64,000 nucleotides of DNA from an uncultured Bacteroidia bacterium. Lineage in GTDB: Bacteria > Bacteroidota > Bacteroidia > Bacteroidales > UBA932. Shown here piece after piece: positions 1-8,237 of the stretch. Both the position numbers and the translations under genes were made by a program. The notes beneath the pieces are model-generated. The model had not been told where the DNA came from. It worked only from the letters and a program-made list of their open reading frames with translations, and searched no databases. Location of the stretch: positions 124,001-188,000 of the forward strand of contig CACZCQ010000005.1 in assembly GCA_902779765.1 (NCBI GenBank). The letters run 5' to 3'. Position 1 is the first letter of the stretch. The number at the start of each line of letters is the position of its first letter.

Positions 1-651
1 CTCACCCCTATCAAGCTTCAGATCCAGAGGTTGATAAGGTTGAAGAGCAACGGCAATCCTGCCTGGGCGGACAGGTTCGACGAAGTCTCGGAAGAGGTCC
101 TGAAACAGATCGACATGCTCGCCGACACAGCCAATGAATTCTCCACGTTCGCAAAGCTCTATACCGAAGAGCCCGTGGAGATTGACCTGGACAAACTGCT
201 CAAGGAGGAGATAGACCTGTTCGACAGCAGGGAAAACATCACTTTCTCCTACATGGGTCTGGAAGGAGCCAGGGTCTCCGGCCCTAAACCTCAGCTCACC
301 CGAGTGTTCGTCAACCTGATCGGCAATTCCGTGCAGGCGATTGAGAATTCCCAGAACGAGATCCGCGAAAAGGGCGGGGAGCCGTTCCAGGGCAGGATCA
401 TCGTTTCCCTGCGCCTGTCGAACAAGGATGGGTTCTATGACATCGTATTCGAGGACAACGGCCCCGGTGTCAGCGACGAGAACCGAAGCAAGCTGTTCAC
501 TCCCAACTTCACTACGAAGAGCAACGGAACGGGACTTGGGCTGGCAATCTGCCGCAACATTATCGAGAAATGCAACGGTGAGATACTGTATTCCAAGTCG
601 TTCTCCCTCAAGGGCGCCTGCTTCACCGTCAGGTTCCCCAGAATGAAATAG
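1..651 (+). CDS. NtrY-like sensor histidine kinase, C-terminal part (5' end outside window)
   Basis: The reading frame is open from base 1, so the gene begins upstream. The first visible residues, LTPIKLQIQRL, match the segment just after the phospho-accepting His in NtrY-type kinases (usually HEIKNPLTPIKLSAQRL), so the His itself is just off the window. Then follow the dimerisation helices and a full HATPase_c domain: N box at NLIGNSVQAI, G1 box DNGPGV, G2 box GTGLGLAI. The stop is at 649-651. By family it would autophosphorylate and pass phosphate to an NtrC-like response regulator; the partner is not in view. The sensor part cannot be seen, so the signal is unknown. The downstream LysE-family gene starts only 6 bp after the stop and may be co-transcribed. 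Confidence 0.88.
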   Translation, partial: LTPIKLQIQRLIRLKSNGNPAWADRFDEVSEEVLKQIDMLADTANEFSTFAKLYTEEPVEIDLDKLLKEEIDLFDSRENITFSYMGLEGARVSGPKPQLTRVFVNLIGNSVQAIENSQNEIREKGGEPFQGRIIVSLRLSNKDGFYDIVFEDNGPGVSDENRSKLFTPNFTTKSNGTGLGLAICRNIIEKCNGEILYSKSFSLKGACFTVRFPRMK

Positions 652-657
652 ACCGCC

Positions 658-1248
658 ATGCCGTCCCAGATGCTTCCTTCACTGCTTCTCTACATCCTGG
701 TGATGGGATACACTCCGGGACCTTCCAACCTGTGTGCTTTCCATTCCGGAATACATTTCGGAAGGGCGAAGGCGATGAACATCTGGTTCGGATTCCTGAT
801 TGGATTCATCATCATCGAAGCGATCCTTATCGGCGCCGCACATTCCCTCGGTGAGATTCTGGGCAATTATTCCAGGCTGATTGCTTATCTGGGAGCCGCA
901 TATATGGTGTTCATGGCAATTTCCATACTCTTGAGATCCCGCAAACCCAAGGAGGAGCAGGCCAGGTCCTGCACTTTCAGGACAGGTTTCCTGATAGAGT
1001 TCACCAATGCCAAGGTCTGGCTGTTCTGCATCACGGCACTCTGCACCTATGTCCTGCCGTTTACCAACAGCCTGGCGGAACTGGCCAAAGTCGGCTTGCT
1101 TCTTATCCTGGCCGGCCCAGCCGCTAACCTTGTATGGCTGCTGATGGGATCGAAACTCGAACACCTTACCGAGAGCCACGGCAAACTCATCGATGCCATC
1201 CTCGCAGGCCTCCTGATAGCTTGCGCGGTACTCCTGCTGGTCGGTTGA
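658..1248 (+). CDS. LysE/RhtB-family amino-acid exporter
   Basis: A 196-residue hydrophobic protein with about six predicted membrane segments. The N-terminal segment carries the family signature TPGPSNLCAFHSGIHFGR (LysE/RhtB/ThrE proteins have a PGP motif and a G-x-x-x-G region here). Members export amino acids or derivatives across the inner membrane; the substrate cannot be read from sequence. It starts 6 bp after the histidine kinase stop, so coupling is likely. A strong hairpin with a T run follows at 1274-1301. The large antisense frames over this gene are shadows. Confidence 0.85.
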   Translation: MPSQMLPSLLLYILVMGYTPGPSNLCAFHSGIHFGRAKAMNIWFGFLIGFIIIEAILIGAAHSLGEILGNYSRLIAYLGAAYMVFMAISILLRSRKPKEEQARSCTFRTGFLIEFTNAKVWLFCITALCTYVLPFTNSLAELAKVGLLLILAGPAANLVWLLMGSKLEHLTESHGKLIDAILAGLLIACAVLLLVG

Positions 1249-1273
1249 CGCACAGCACACAGGATGATACGAC

Positions 1274-1301
1274 AAAGGACAGGCAATTTGCCTGTCCTTT
1301 T
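1274..1301. terminator. Bidirectional intrinsic terminator
   Basis: An 11-bp perfect stem (AAAGGACAGGC / GCCTGTCCTTT) with loop AATTT, T-rich on both strands. It lies between the converging LysE-family gene (plus) and tRNA-Arg (minus) and can serve both. Confidence 0.8.
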
Positions 1302-1303
1302 CG

Positions 1304-1375
1304 TAGTCCCTAGTGGAATCGAACCACTATTTAAGGTTTAGGAAACCTCCGTTCTATCCGTTGAACTAAGGGACC
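1304..1375 (-). tRNA. tRNA-Arg (anticodon CCT)
   Basis: On the minus strand the sequence folds as a cloverleaf. The acceptor pairs GGTCCCT with AGGGACT, the D stem is GTTC/GAAC, the anticodon stem GAGGT/ACCTT encloses loop TTCCTAA (anticodon CCT, decoding AGG), and the T arm is GTGG-TTCGATT-CCAC. CCA is not encoded at the 3' end. AGG is a common arginine codon in the surrounding genes. It is followed on its strand by the hairpin at 1274-1301. Confidence 0.93.
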
Positions 1376-1394
1376 GGAATTGACTTGTGAAGAA

Positions 1395-1577
1395 CTACTC
1401 AGCGCTCTTCTCAATGATCTGACGACCTCTGTAGTAGCCGCACTCAGGGCATACGTGATGATACATCACGGTTGCACCGCAGTTAGGGCAGGTGGCCAGG
1501 GTCGGAACAGGAGCGAAGTCATGAGTCCTTCTCTTGTCTCTCCTCTGCTTGGAGACTTTGTGTTTCGGATGTGCCAT
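1395..1577 (-). CDS. rpmF: 50S ribosomal protein L32
   Basis: A 60-residue basic protein starting MAHPKHKVSKQRRDKRRTH, the classic L32 N-terminus, with a zinc-ribbon made by CPNCG and CPECGYY. All four zinc cysteines are present, so this is the zinc-binding form. It sits in the large ribosomal subunit. It starts 12 bp after the DUF177 (YceD) gene, a pairing conserved across bacteria, and shares the promoter upstream of that gene. Confidence 0.97.
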   Translation of the reverse strand: MAHPKHKVSKQRRDKRRTHDFAPVPTLATCPNCGATVMYHHVCPECGYYRGRQIIEKSAE

Positions 1578-1589
1578 AATTAATATTCT

Positions 1590-2132
1590 TTAAATTTTAT
1601 CATCTTTCTTTCCAAGAAGGTCCTTCAAACCGGCAAACGGTGTCGAATTGTCCTTCCCAGGAAGTTCCTCCTGTGCATCTTCAGAACTCAGATATCTCAA
1701 AGCCTCGGGATTGCATCCTCCCTCCTCGTGAACCCTCTGTACCGGAAGCGACAAGCAGATGTAATCGTAAACCGTCTGGGACAAATCCAGGTCGGCATCA
1801 GTCACCGGCAGGACCACTATCTCCCTCTCCCCTTCCATGCCGGCACCTTCTTCGGCTGAAGAGCCGAACTTGACACTCAGCTTGAATCCCGTGCTGACCG
1901 GCAGGGTCAAATCTTCGAGGCATCTGTCGCAGGTCACGGTGACATCCCCTTCTATCTCGCAATCGACACCGATGAAACGGCCGGATTTCTCGACAAAGAC
2001 ATCGACATCAAGACCTGCATCCAGAATCTCTGAATTCTCAAAATGATCAAAGAACTCCTTCCCAACGCGCCTCCGGAACTCCGTCCGTCCTTGCGCCAAC
2101 CCGTTCAGAGGAACTATAAAATCATCTTTCAT
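1590..2132 (-). CDS. YceD/DUF177-family protein
   Basis: A 180-residue protein with the DUF177 core: a CDRCLEDL motif near residue 84 followed by beta-rich segments and the conserved acidic DADLDLSQTVYDYICLSLP stretch. In other bacteria and plastids, relatives are implicated in 23S rRNA accumulation or ribosome assembly, and the gene is nearly always upstream of rpmF, as here. The C-terminus is acidic/polar and probably disordered. Expression is likely from the TACCTTTG box at 2159-2166. Confidence 0.88.
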   Translation of the reverse strand: MKDDFIVPLNGLAQGRTEFRRRVGKEFFDHFENSEILDAGLDVDVFVEKSGRFIGVDCEIEGDVTVTCDRCLEDLTLPVSTGFKLSVKFGSSAEEGAGMEGEREIVVLPVTDADLDLSQTVYDYICLSLPVQRVHEEGGCNPEALRYLSSEDAQEELPGKDNSTPFAGLKDLLGKKDDKI

Positions 2133-2158
2133 CGCTTCGCCAAACAGATTAAGGGATG

Positions 2159-2166
2159 CAAAGGTA
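2159..2166 (-). promoter_or_regulatory. Bacteroidota -7 box before DUF177-rpmF
   Basis: TACCTTTG on the minus strand is an exact TAnnTTTG match, 27 bases upstream of the DUF177 start, with an A/T-rich stretch further upstream where the -33 element is expected. Confidence 0.6.
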
Positions 2167-2209
2167 TAAAAAAAATTCCTTAATAAAAATCTTTTCGAAA
2201 ATAGTTTGA

Positions 2210-4021
2210 CTATTCTTCGTCTCCGCTGTTCCCCGCACGCTTGCGATCCATCGGATCCAGGAGGATCTTGCGGATCCTTATATGGTGCGGAGTGACCTCC
2301 ACAAGTTCATCCTCACGGATGTATTCGAGCATTTCCTCGAGGGACATGCGGATTGCCGGAGGAAGCGCTATCTTCTCGTCTGAACCGGCAGCACGCACGT
2401 TGGTGAGTTTCTTGGTCTTGCAGATATTGATGTTCAGGTCCCTTTCCCTGGTATGTTCACCGACAACCTCGCCGCAATATATCTCCTCTCCGGGCTCGAC
2501 GAAGAACTTGCCCCTGTCCAGAAGCTTGTTCATCGAATATGCGATCGCATCTCCGGTCTCGAGCGAAACCAGGGATCCGTTGGTACGGTTGTCTATCTCA
2601 CCCTTGAACGGCTGGTACTCCTTGTAACGGTGAGCCATGATCGCCTCGCCCTGGGTAGCGGTAAGCAGATTGCTTCGAAGTCCCATGAGTCCGCGGGTGG
2701 GAATGTCGAACTGAAGCAGGGTCCTGTCACCCCTGGGTTCCATATGCAGGAGGGCGCCTTTCCTGCGGGTAGCGAGCTCTATGGCCGTACCGACAAAGGA
2801 TTCGGGCACCTCAATGGACAGGTCCTCGATAGGTTCGCAGCGCTGTCCGTTGATGGTCTTGTCCAGGACCTTCGGCTGACCGACCTGGAGTTCGAAGCCT
2901 TCACGACGCATCTCTTCGATAAGGACCGAGAGATGGAGGACGCCACGGCCGTACACGATGAACGAATCGGCATTGAGACCGGGCTTGACCTTGAGGGCGA
3001 GATTCTTCTCGAGTTCGCGGTCAAGACGCTCCTTTATATGCCTGGAAGTCACATATTTCCCATCCTTTCCGAAGAACGGGGAATTGTTGATCGTGAAGAG
3101 CATGCTCATCGTAGGCTCGTCGATGGAGATCGGCGGGAGGGCCTCCGGATTCTCATAATCGGCGATAGTGTCACCGATCTCGAACCCGTCGATTCCGACA
3201 ACCGCGCATATATCTCCGCATCCTACTTCCTCGACATTGGACTTGCCCAGCCCGTCAAAGACCATAAGCTGCTTGACCTTGTGCTTCTCGACCCTGTCAT
3301 ACCTCTTGCAGAGGCTGACCTGCTGGCCGGTGCGTATAGCTCCACGCGTGACCTTGCCAACCGCAATCCTGCCCACGTAAGGGGAATACTCAAGCGAAGT
3401 CACCTGCATCTGGACGGTACCGTCCACGACCTTCGGGGCCGGAATCTCCTCAAGGATGGCGTCCAGAAGGGGCGTGATGTCAGAGGTAGGATTCTTCCAG
3501 TCGTCAGACATCCAACCCTGCTTGGCACTTCCGAATATGGTCTTGAAATCGAGCTGGTCGTCGTTGGCGTCAAGGGCGCACATCAAGTCGAAGACTTCCT
3601 CCTGGACCTCGTCGGGCCGGCAGTTGGGCTTGTCCACCTTGTTGACCACCACTATGGGCTTCTTTCCAAGCTCGAGGGCCTTCTGGAGAACGAACCTGGT
3701 CTGCGGCATGCAACCTTCGAAAGCGTCCACAAGCAGCAGGACTCCGTCCGCCATGTTGAGCACCCTTTCCACCTCACCGCCGAAATCGCTATGGCCGGGA
3801 GTGTCTATGATGTTGATCTTTACACCTTTATAAGTGACCGAAACATTCTTGGCAAGGATGGTAATGCCCCTTTCTCTCTCGATGTCGTTGTTGTCGAGGA
3901 TGAGCTGACCGAGATTCTCGGGCTGACGGACCAGGTTGGCCTGGTATATCATCCTGTCCACGAGAGTCGTCTTGCCGTGGTCGACATGCGCAATCAGCGC
4001 TATGTTCCTGATATCCTGCAT
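2210..4021 (-). CDS. typA: Translational GTPase TypA/BipA
   Basis: A 603-residue ribosome-binding GTPase. G1 is AHVDHGKTT (residues 10-18), G3 DTPGHSDFGGEVER, G4 NKVDK; then come an EF-Tu-like domain 2, EF-G-like domains III and V, and the unique C-terminal domain. Length and start (MQDIRNIALIAHVDHGK) are normal for the family. TypA acts in 50S assembly and stress or cold adaptation. It is transcribed alone, between the arg operon and the rpmF unit. A long antisense frame over it (2453-4078) is a coding shadow. Confidence 0.97.
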   Translation of the reverse strand: MQDIRNIALIAHVDHGKTTLVDRMIYQANLVRQPENLGQLILDNNDIERERGITILAKNVSVTYKGVKINIIDTPGHSDFGGEVERVLNMADGVLLLVDAFEGCMPQTRFVLQKALELGKKPIVVVNKVDKPNCRPDEVQEEVFDLMCALDANDDQLDFKTIFGSAKQGWMSDDWKNPTSDITPLLDAILEEIPAPKVVDGTVQMQVTSLEYSPYVGRIAVGKVTRGAIRTGQQVSLCKRYDRVEKHKVKQLMVFDGLGKSNVEEVGCGDICAVVGIDGFEIGDTIADYENPEALPPISIDEPTMSMLFTINNSPFFGKDGKYVTSRHIKERLDRELEKNLALKVKPGLNADSFIVYGRGVLHLSVLIEEMRREGFELQVGQPKVLDKTINGQRCEPIEDLSIEVPESFVGTAIELATRRKGALLHMEPRGDRTLLQFDIPTRGLMGLRSNLLTATQGEAIMAHRYKEYQPFKGEIDNRTNGSLVSLETGDAIAYSMNKLLDRGKFFVEPGEEIYCGEVVGEHTRERDLNINICKTKKLTNVRAAGSDEKIALPPAIRMSLEEMLEYIREDELVEVTPHHIRIRKILLDPMDRKRAGNSGDEE

Positions 4022-4029
4022 ATAGTCTC

Positions 4030-4066
4030 AAAAAAATCCCGCGAATTTACGGATTTTCACGGGAAT
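4030..4066 (-). terminator. Possible terminator after argH
   Basis: On the minus strand a short TCCCG/CGGGA stem is followed by a run of seven T. The stem is weak (5 bp plus partial inner pairing), but it lies directly after the last gene of the arg operon and before typA. Confidence 0.4.
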
Positions 4067-4079
4067 CTGAAAAAATAAA

Positions 4080-5417
4080 TCATCCTGCCAGGGCGGCAAT
4101 GGCACCGGCGACCCGGTCGAAACCGAAACCGGCAAGGAGCCCCGCCATCCTGGACGCGATCCTGTCGTTGCACAGGTTGCCTATCGAACCCTCGTGGGTA
4201 TGCGACAGCTTGCCGTGGAATTCAAACGAACCTTCGGCGATCGAATCCGCCACCCGTCGGTAAGCATCCCTGAAAGGAACGCCTTCCGACACGAGGTGGT
4301 TCACTTCCTCGACGCTGAACGCCAGCTTGTATTTCGGGTCGTCCATCGCATCGGTCCGGACCTCCATTCCCCTGACGGCATATTCCACGATGTCCAGGCA
4401 GTCGTCCATCTCCTTGAATACCGGGAAGAATACCTCCTTGAGGATCTGCATGTCCCTGAAATATCCGGAAGGCAGGTTGCCGGTAATGTGACGGATCGTC
4501 GCGGGAACGCCCTGGATCTTGTTGCAGCGGGCGCGTACAAGTTCGAAGACATCCGGATTCTTCTTGTGCGGCATTATGCTCGAACCGGTCGTCAGGGCAT
4601 CGGGCAGATGGAGGAAACCGAAATTCTGGCTGGAATACAGGCAACCGTCATAGGCCAGCCTTCCGACGGTTTCCGCTATAGATGAATATGCGAACGCAAC
4701 CGCCCTCTCCATCTTCCCGCGCGTCATCTGCGCATAGACTGAATTGTAGTCGAGATCCTCGAAACCGAGCAGCCTGGTGGTAAGCTCCCTGTCCAGTGGA
4801 GCGGAGGAACCGTATCCGGCGGCGGAGCCCAATGGATTGCGGTTTACCGTGTTCCAGGCGGCCTTCATCATCTCGAGGTCATCGCAGAGGCTTTCAGCAT
4901 AGGCACCGAACCAGAGTCCGAAAGATGACGGCATAGCCACCTGCAAGTGGGTGTAACCTGGGATCAGGATATCCTTGTACTTCTCACTGGCCTCCTGAAG
5001 CGTCTTGAAAAGGCTCTCCACCTTCCTCACCGTCTTCTCGATTCCGGCTCGTGCGAAGAGCTTCAGGTCGACGAGCACCTGGTCGTTCCTTGAACGCCCC
5101 GTGTGCACTTTTTTGCCTGTGTCCCCGAGCTTGCGGGTGAGCATAAGCTCGACCTGGGAATGCACGTCCTCGACATCCGGTTCAATCTCGAATCGTCCGG
5201 CCTGGGCTTCAGAAAGCATATTCCTGAGTTCCGGCAGAAGCAGTTCGAGGTCACCTCCGGACAGCAGTCCGACACTCTCCAGCATCGTGATGTGGGCGAT
5301 GGTGCCCAATATGTCGTAAGGTGCCAGGGCGAGATCCAGCTCACGGTCATTGCCGACCGTGAAGGCATCTATCCTGGCGTCTTCATCGTAACCCTTGTCC
5401 CAAAGTTTGCCTGCCAT
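4080..5417 (-). CDS. argH: Argininosuccinate lyase
   Basis: 445 residues of the fumarase/aspartase superfamily. It has the signature loop GSSIMPHKKNPD (catalytic Ser of the mobile loop), the TGRSRNDQV segment that binds the succinate moiety, and HSQVELML. It cleaves argininosuccinate to arginine and fumarate, the last step of arginine synthesis. It is the final gene of the arg operon and starts 15 bp after the phosphodiesterase-like gene. Confidence 0.97.
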   Translation of the reverse strand: MAGKLWDKGYDEDARIDAFTVGNDRELDLALAPYDILGTIAHITMLESVGLLSGGDLELLLPELRNMLSEAQAGRFEIEPDVEDVHSQVELMLTRKLGDTGKKVHTGRSRNDQVLVDLKLFARAGIEKTVRKVESLFKTLQEASEKYKDILIPGYTHLQVAMPSSFGLWFGAYAESLCDDLEMMKAAWNTVNRNPLGSAAGYGSSAPLDRELTTRLLGFEDLDYNSVYAQMTRGKMERAVAFAYSSIAETVGRLAYDGCLYSSQNFGFLHLPDALTTGSSIMPHKKNPDVFELVRARCNKIQGVPATIRHITGNLPSGYFRDMQILKEVFFPVFKEMDDCLDIVEYAVRGMEVRTDAMDDPKYKLAFSVEEVNHLVSEGVPFRDAYRRVADSIAEGSFEFHGKLSHTHEGSIGNLCNDRIASRMAGLLAGFGFDRVAGAIAALAG

Positions 5418-5432
5418 GATTTCGCTCCTATA

Positions 5433-6368
5433 TTATTCTTCAAAAACCGGCATCGGCCTTCCACGCCATTCATCGGGAATCTTGAGGCCGAGAGCCTTCG
5501 CAAGTGTGGCTGCGACGTCATACTGCATCATGAATTCAGGAATCTCCCCTCTCTTGGCTATGTTCTTCCCGCAGATCACGAAGGGAGTCTCCATCTCGGT
5601 AAGGGTAAATCCCCCGTGGCCCTTCACCTTGCCGCCATGGTCGGAACTGACCACGATGATGGAGTTCTTGTACATCTTCCTGTCCTTCAGGGTCTGGATG
5701 ATGTCGGCTATGGCAGCGTCGGTCGCGGCCAGGCACTGCTGGTACTCTTCCGACTCCCATCCGCATCTGTGGCCCACTTCGTCGATGTCGCCTATGTAGA
5801 AGGTGAAGAACGTGGGCTTGTTCTCCGAAAGATACTTGATGGCGTTGCGCCTGGTGTAATTCCCTACGGTGTAGTCGGGATCATCCGCATGGTAGCCGGG
5901 GTCGTAGTGGTTGTAGGTTATCGCCGCGCTGTCGACCACGTAGCCGATACCGTCCCAGTTGAAAATGCAGACGGATTCCGCCTTGGGCTTCTGCTCCCTG
6001 AGAAGGGTATAGACGGTTTCAGGCATCCCGTTCTTTCCTACGGCATACGGATCGATTGCAGGTTCCCTGGAGTTCCAGGCGTTGTAGCCGTGCATCTCCG
6101 GAGGGACACCCATGAATATCGTCGCCCAGTTGGTGGCCGAAGAAGATGGCATCGTGGAACGCTTGTGCATCGTGTAGCAACCGTTTTCCATCAGCATCTT
6201 CACGGTCGGCATGTTATCGACGTTGTCCTTGAAACTCTGGGTGGCCCAGCCGTCAAGGGCTATGAAGATCACATGGTCGGCCCTGGGCTTGATGGCTTTG
6301 CCGTTCCCGCACGAAACGAGGGAAAGTGCAACTGCCGCCGCTGCCAGGAAGAGAAATAACCGTCTCAT
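5433..6368 (-). CDS. Alkaline-phosphatase-superfamily lipoprotein (nucleotide pyrophosphatase/phosphodiesterase type)
   Basis: 311 residues with a lipoprotein signal (MRRLFLFLAAAAVALSLVSC, lipobox LVSC) and the fold signatures of type I phosphodiesterases: FIALDGW at the first metal site, a Thr/Ser-rich nucleophile region PSSSATNWATIFMG, and the late metal-binding SSDHGGKVKGHGG. By family it would hydrolyse phosphodiester or phosphate-monoester bonds in the periplasm or at the outer-membrane surface; the substrate is unknown. It lies inside the arginine operon between argE and argH, with no obvious link to arginine synthesis. A TAAATTTG box overlaps the argE stop and may give it and argH an extra promoter. 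Confidence 0.85.
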   Translation of the reverse strand: MRRLFLFLAAAAVALSLVSCGNGKAIKPRADHVIFIALDGWATQSFKDNVDNMPTVKMLMENGCYTMHKRSTMPSSSATNWATIFMGVPPEMHGYNAWNSREPAIDPYAVGKNGMPETVYTLLREQKPKAESVCIFNWDGIGYVVDSAAITYNHYDPGYHADDPDYTVGNYTRRNAIKYLSENKPTFFTFYIGDIDEVGHRCGWESEEYQQCLAATDAAIADIIQTLKDRKMYKNSIIVVSSDHGGKVKGHGGFTLTEMETPFVICGKNIAKRGEIPEFMMQYDVAATLAKALGLKIPDEWRGRPMPVFEE

Positions 6369-6395
6369 AAAATCTGATTGTTAATGACTGAATAT

Positions 6396-6403
6396 CAAAT
6401 TTA
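6396..6403 (-). promoter_or_regulatory. Putative internal promoter (-7 box) before phosphodiesterase-argH
   Basis: TAAATTTG on the minus strand is an exact TAnnTTTG match, overlapping the TAA of argE and 28 bases before the phosphodiesterase start. A TTGACA-like stretch lies just upstream. Confidence 0.5.
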
Positions 6404-7447
6404 CGGATTAATTGTCAATCCATCAAGCAAATCGACGTAAGTCTCCACACCCATGGATATCTCATCCAGTTTTATGAACTCGTCCGGGCCATGTGAACGT
6501 GATGAGTCCCCTGGACCGATCTTGAGGGTAGGGAACGGGCACAAAGCCTGGTTGCTGGTGGTCGGTGAACCGAAAGGCCTGAGGCCCAGGGACAGTCCCC
6601 TGACCACGACAGGATGGTCCATCGGCAGATGCGAACTCCCGATCCTGGTGGACCGTTCCTTGACTTCACACCTGACGGATTCCTTGATCATCGAAAGCAG
6701 TTCCACGTTTGAATACATACCATTGGGGCGGACATCGACGACGAAACGGCACTCGTCGGGTACCACGTTATGCTGTGATCCTGCGGATATCATCGTCACG
6801 CTCATCTTTACCGGGCCAAGATAATCGGAAACCTTTCCGAACCTGTGGGTCCGGAACCATTCGATATCGCCGAGGGCCTCATATATGGCATTCACGCCTT
6901 CCTCCCTCGCCGCATGTCCGCTGCGTCCCTTGGATGTACAATCCAGCACCATCAGTCCGCGTTCGGCCACCGCCATATCCATTCCGGTAGGCTCCCCTAT
7001 TATTCCGAAATCCACCTTTCCAAGATCCTGGAGCAGAAGGTCGAATCCTCCCTTGCCGCAGACCTCCTCCTCGGCGGAAGCCGAGAAAACCAGGCGGTAA
7101 GGCTGGGGCTTGGATGACAGTACCGAATATGCTTCCAGAAGCGCCACAAGTGAACCTCCGTCGTCATTGCTGCCCAATCCATACAGCCTGCCGTCCTCGA
7201 CAGAAGGGCAGAAGGGGTCGCGGGTATATCCGCCGGCAGGCTTTACCGTATCTATATGGGCGTTCAGAAGGACCACGGGTTTGTCGGACGGAGCCTCCGA
7301 TTCCATCCACAGATTGTTCCCGGTCCTGTGGACGTCACGGAAACCATTCGCTTTCAACCATCCTTCCAGATAATCGCAGGCATCCCCTTCCTCCCGGCTG
7401 ATGGAAGGGATGCGGATAAGTCCTGCTAGCAATCCTATCGTATCCAT
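6401..7447 (-). CDS. argE: M20-family N-acylornithine/acylcitrulline deacetylase (ArgE-like)
   Basis: 348 residues from ATG at 7447; the frame is open further upstream, but that part overlaps argB and has no homology. Metal-site motifs of M20 amidohydrolases are present: LNAHIDTV, GLGSNDDGGSLVA, SASAEEEVCGKGG (general base Glu), GEPTGMDMAV, and a late His in SRSHGPDEF. In the Bacteroides-type pathway this enzyme removes the acyl group after carbamoylation, so the substrate is probably N-succinyl- or N-acetyl-citrulline. It begins 1 bp after argB. No argJ is seen, consistent with a linear acyl pathway. Confidence 0.88.
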   Translation of the reverse strand: MDTIGLLAGLIRIPSISREEGDACDYLEGWLKANGFRDVHRTGNNLWMESEAPSDKPVVLLNAHIDTVKPAGGYTRDPFCPSVEDGRLYGLGSNDDGGSLVALLEAYSVLSSKPQPYRLVFSASAEEEVCGKGGFDLLLQDLGKVDFGIIGEPTGMDMAVAERGLMVLDCTSKGRSGHAAREEGVNAIYEALGDIEWFRTHRFGKVSDYLGPVKMSVTMISAGSQHNVVPDECRFVVDVRPNGMYSNVELLSMIKESVRCEVKERSTRIGSSHLPMDHPVVVRGLSLGLRPFGSPTTSNQALCPFPTLKIGPGDSSRSHGPDEFIKLDEISMGVETYVDLLDGLTINP

Positions 7448-7448
7448 C

Positions 7449-8237
7449 TCAATCGTCAGTTTCAGGGTCGGCAAGTATGGCGGTTCCGCCTGCAAGGTCC
7501 GAGGCGGAGGTAATGACCACTTTGGATACTCCGGCATTGATGGCATCGAATGCGTTCTGGAGTTTAGGGATCATTCCTTCTGAGATAGTCCCGTCTACGA
7601 CCATCGCATCGAAATCGGACTTGGAGATGGTCCTTACCAGACTGGACGGGTCTGAGAGATCCTTCAGGACCCCCGGTATGGAGGAACAGAACGTCAGGGT
7701 GACTGAATATTCATCCGTGAGCGCACGGGCGACTGAGGAAGCTATGGTGTCAGCATTCGTGTTGAGCATCGTACCCTCCTTGTCATGCGTAAGGGGTGCA
7801 AGGACGGGAACCGCACCGGCCTCCAGCAGGGATTTCAACGATCTTGTATTCACATATTTCACGTCACCGACATAGCCGAAATTGACCAGCTCCACAGGTC
7901 TCTTCACACTCATTATGAGGTTCATGTCGGCACCGGTAAGCCCGATTGCATTCTCTCCCAGGGCCTGAAGGCGCGCTACGATGTCCTTGTTCACCAATCC
8001 ACCATAGACCATCGTCACGACCTTGAGCATCTCCGCGCTCGTGATCCTACGGCCATCGATCATCTGTGTCTCGATTCCAAGCCGGGAAGCGACCTCAGTG
8101 GCTATCTTGCCTCCTCCGTGGACCAGGATCTTCTTGCCCCTGAGGCCCGAAAAAGACATCAGGAGACCCTTCAAGGATTCTTCATCCTCGACGACGGCTC
8201 CTCCGACCTTGATTATGTTAAGTCCTTCCTTGATCAT
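7449..8237 (-). CDS. argB: N-acetyl(succinyl)glutamate kinase
   Basis: 262 residues from ATG at 8237, which overlaps the argF' stop as ATGA; the open frame continues upstream inside argF' but that part is a shadow. Amino-acid kinase fold: IIKVGGAVV, LVHGGGK, IDGRRIT, GLTGADMNLI, LNTNADTIAS. It phosphorylates N-acylglutamate, the second step of arginine synthesis and the usual point of feedback control. In the order argD-argF'-argB-argE the genes overlap or nearly touch, so translation is probably coupled. Confidence 0.93.
   Translation of the reverse strand: MIKEGLNIIKVGGAVVEDEESLKGLLMSFSGLRGKKILVHGGGKIATEVASRLGIETQMIDGRRITSAEMLKVVTMVYGGLVNKDIVARLQALGENAIGLTGADMNLIMSVKRPVELVNFGYVGDVKYVNTRSLKSLLEAGAVPVLAPLTHDKEGTMLNTNADTIASSVARALTDEYSVTLTFCSSIPGVLKDLSDPSSLVRTISKSDFDAMVVDGTISEGMIPKLQNAFDAINAGVSKVVITSASDLAGGTAILADPETDD

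Noticed and set aside
2453-4078. 541-codon frame antisense to typA
   Set aside because: Shadow of a strongly coding gene with all TypA motifs on the other strand.
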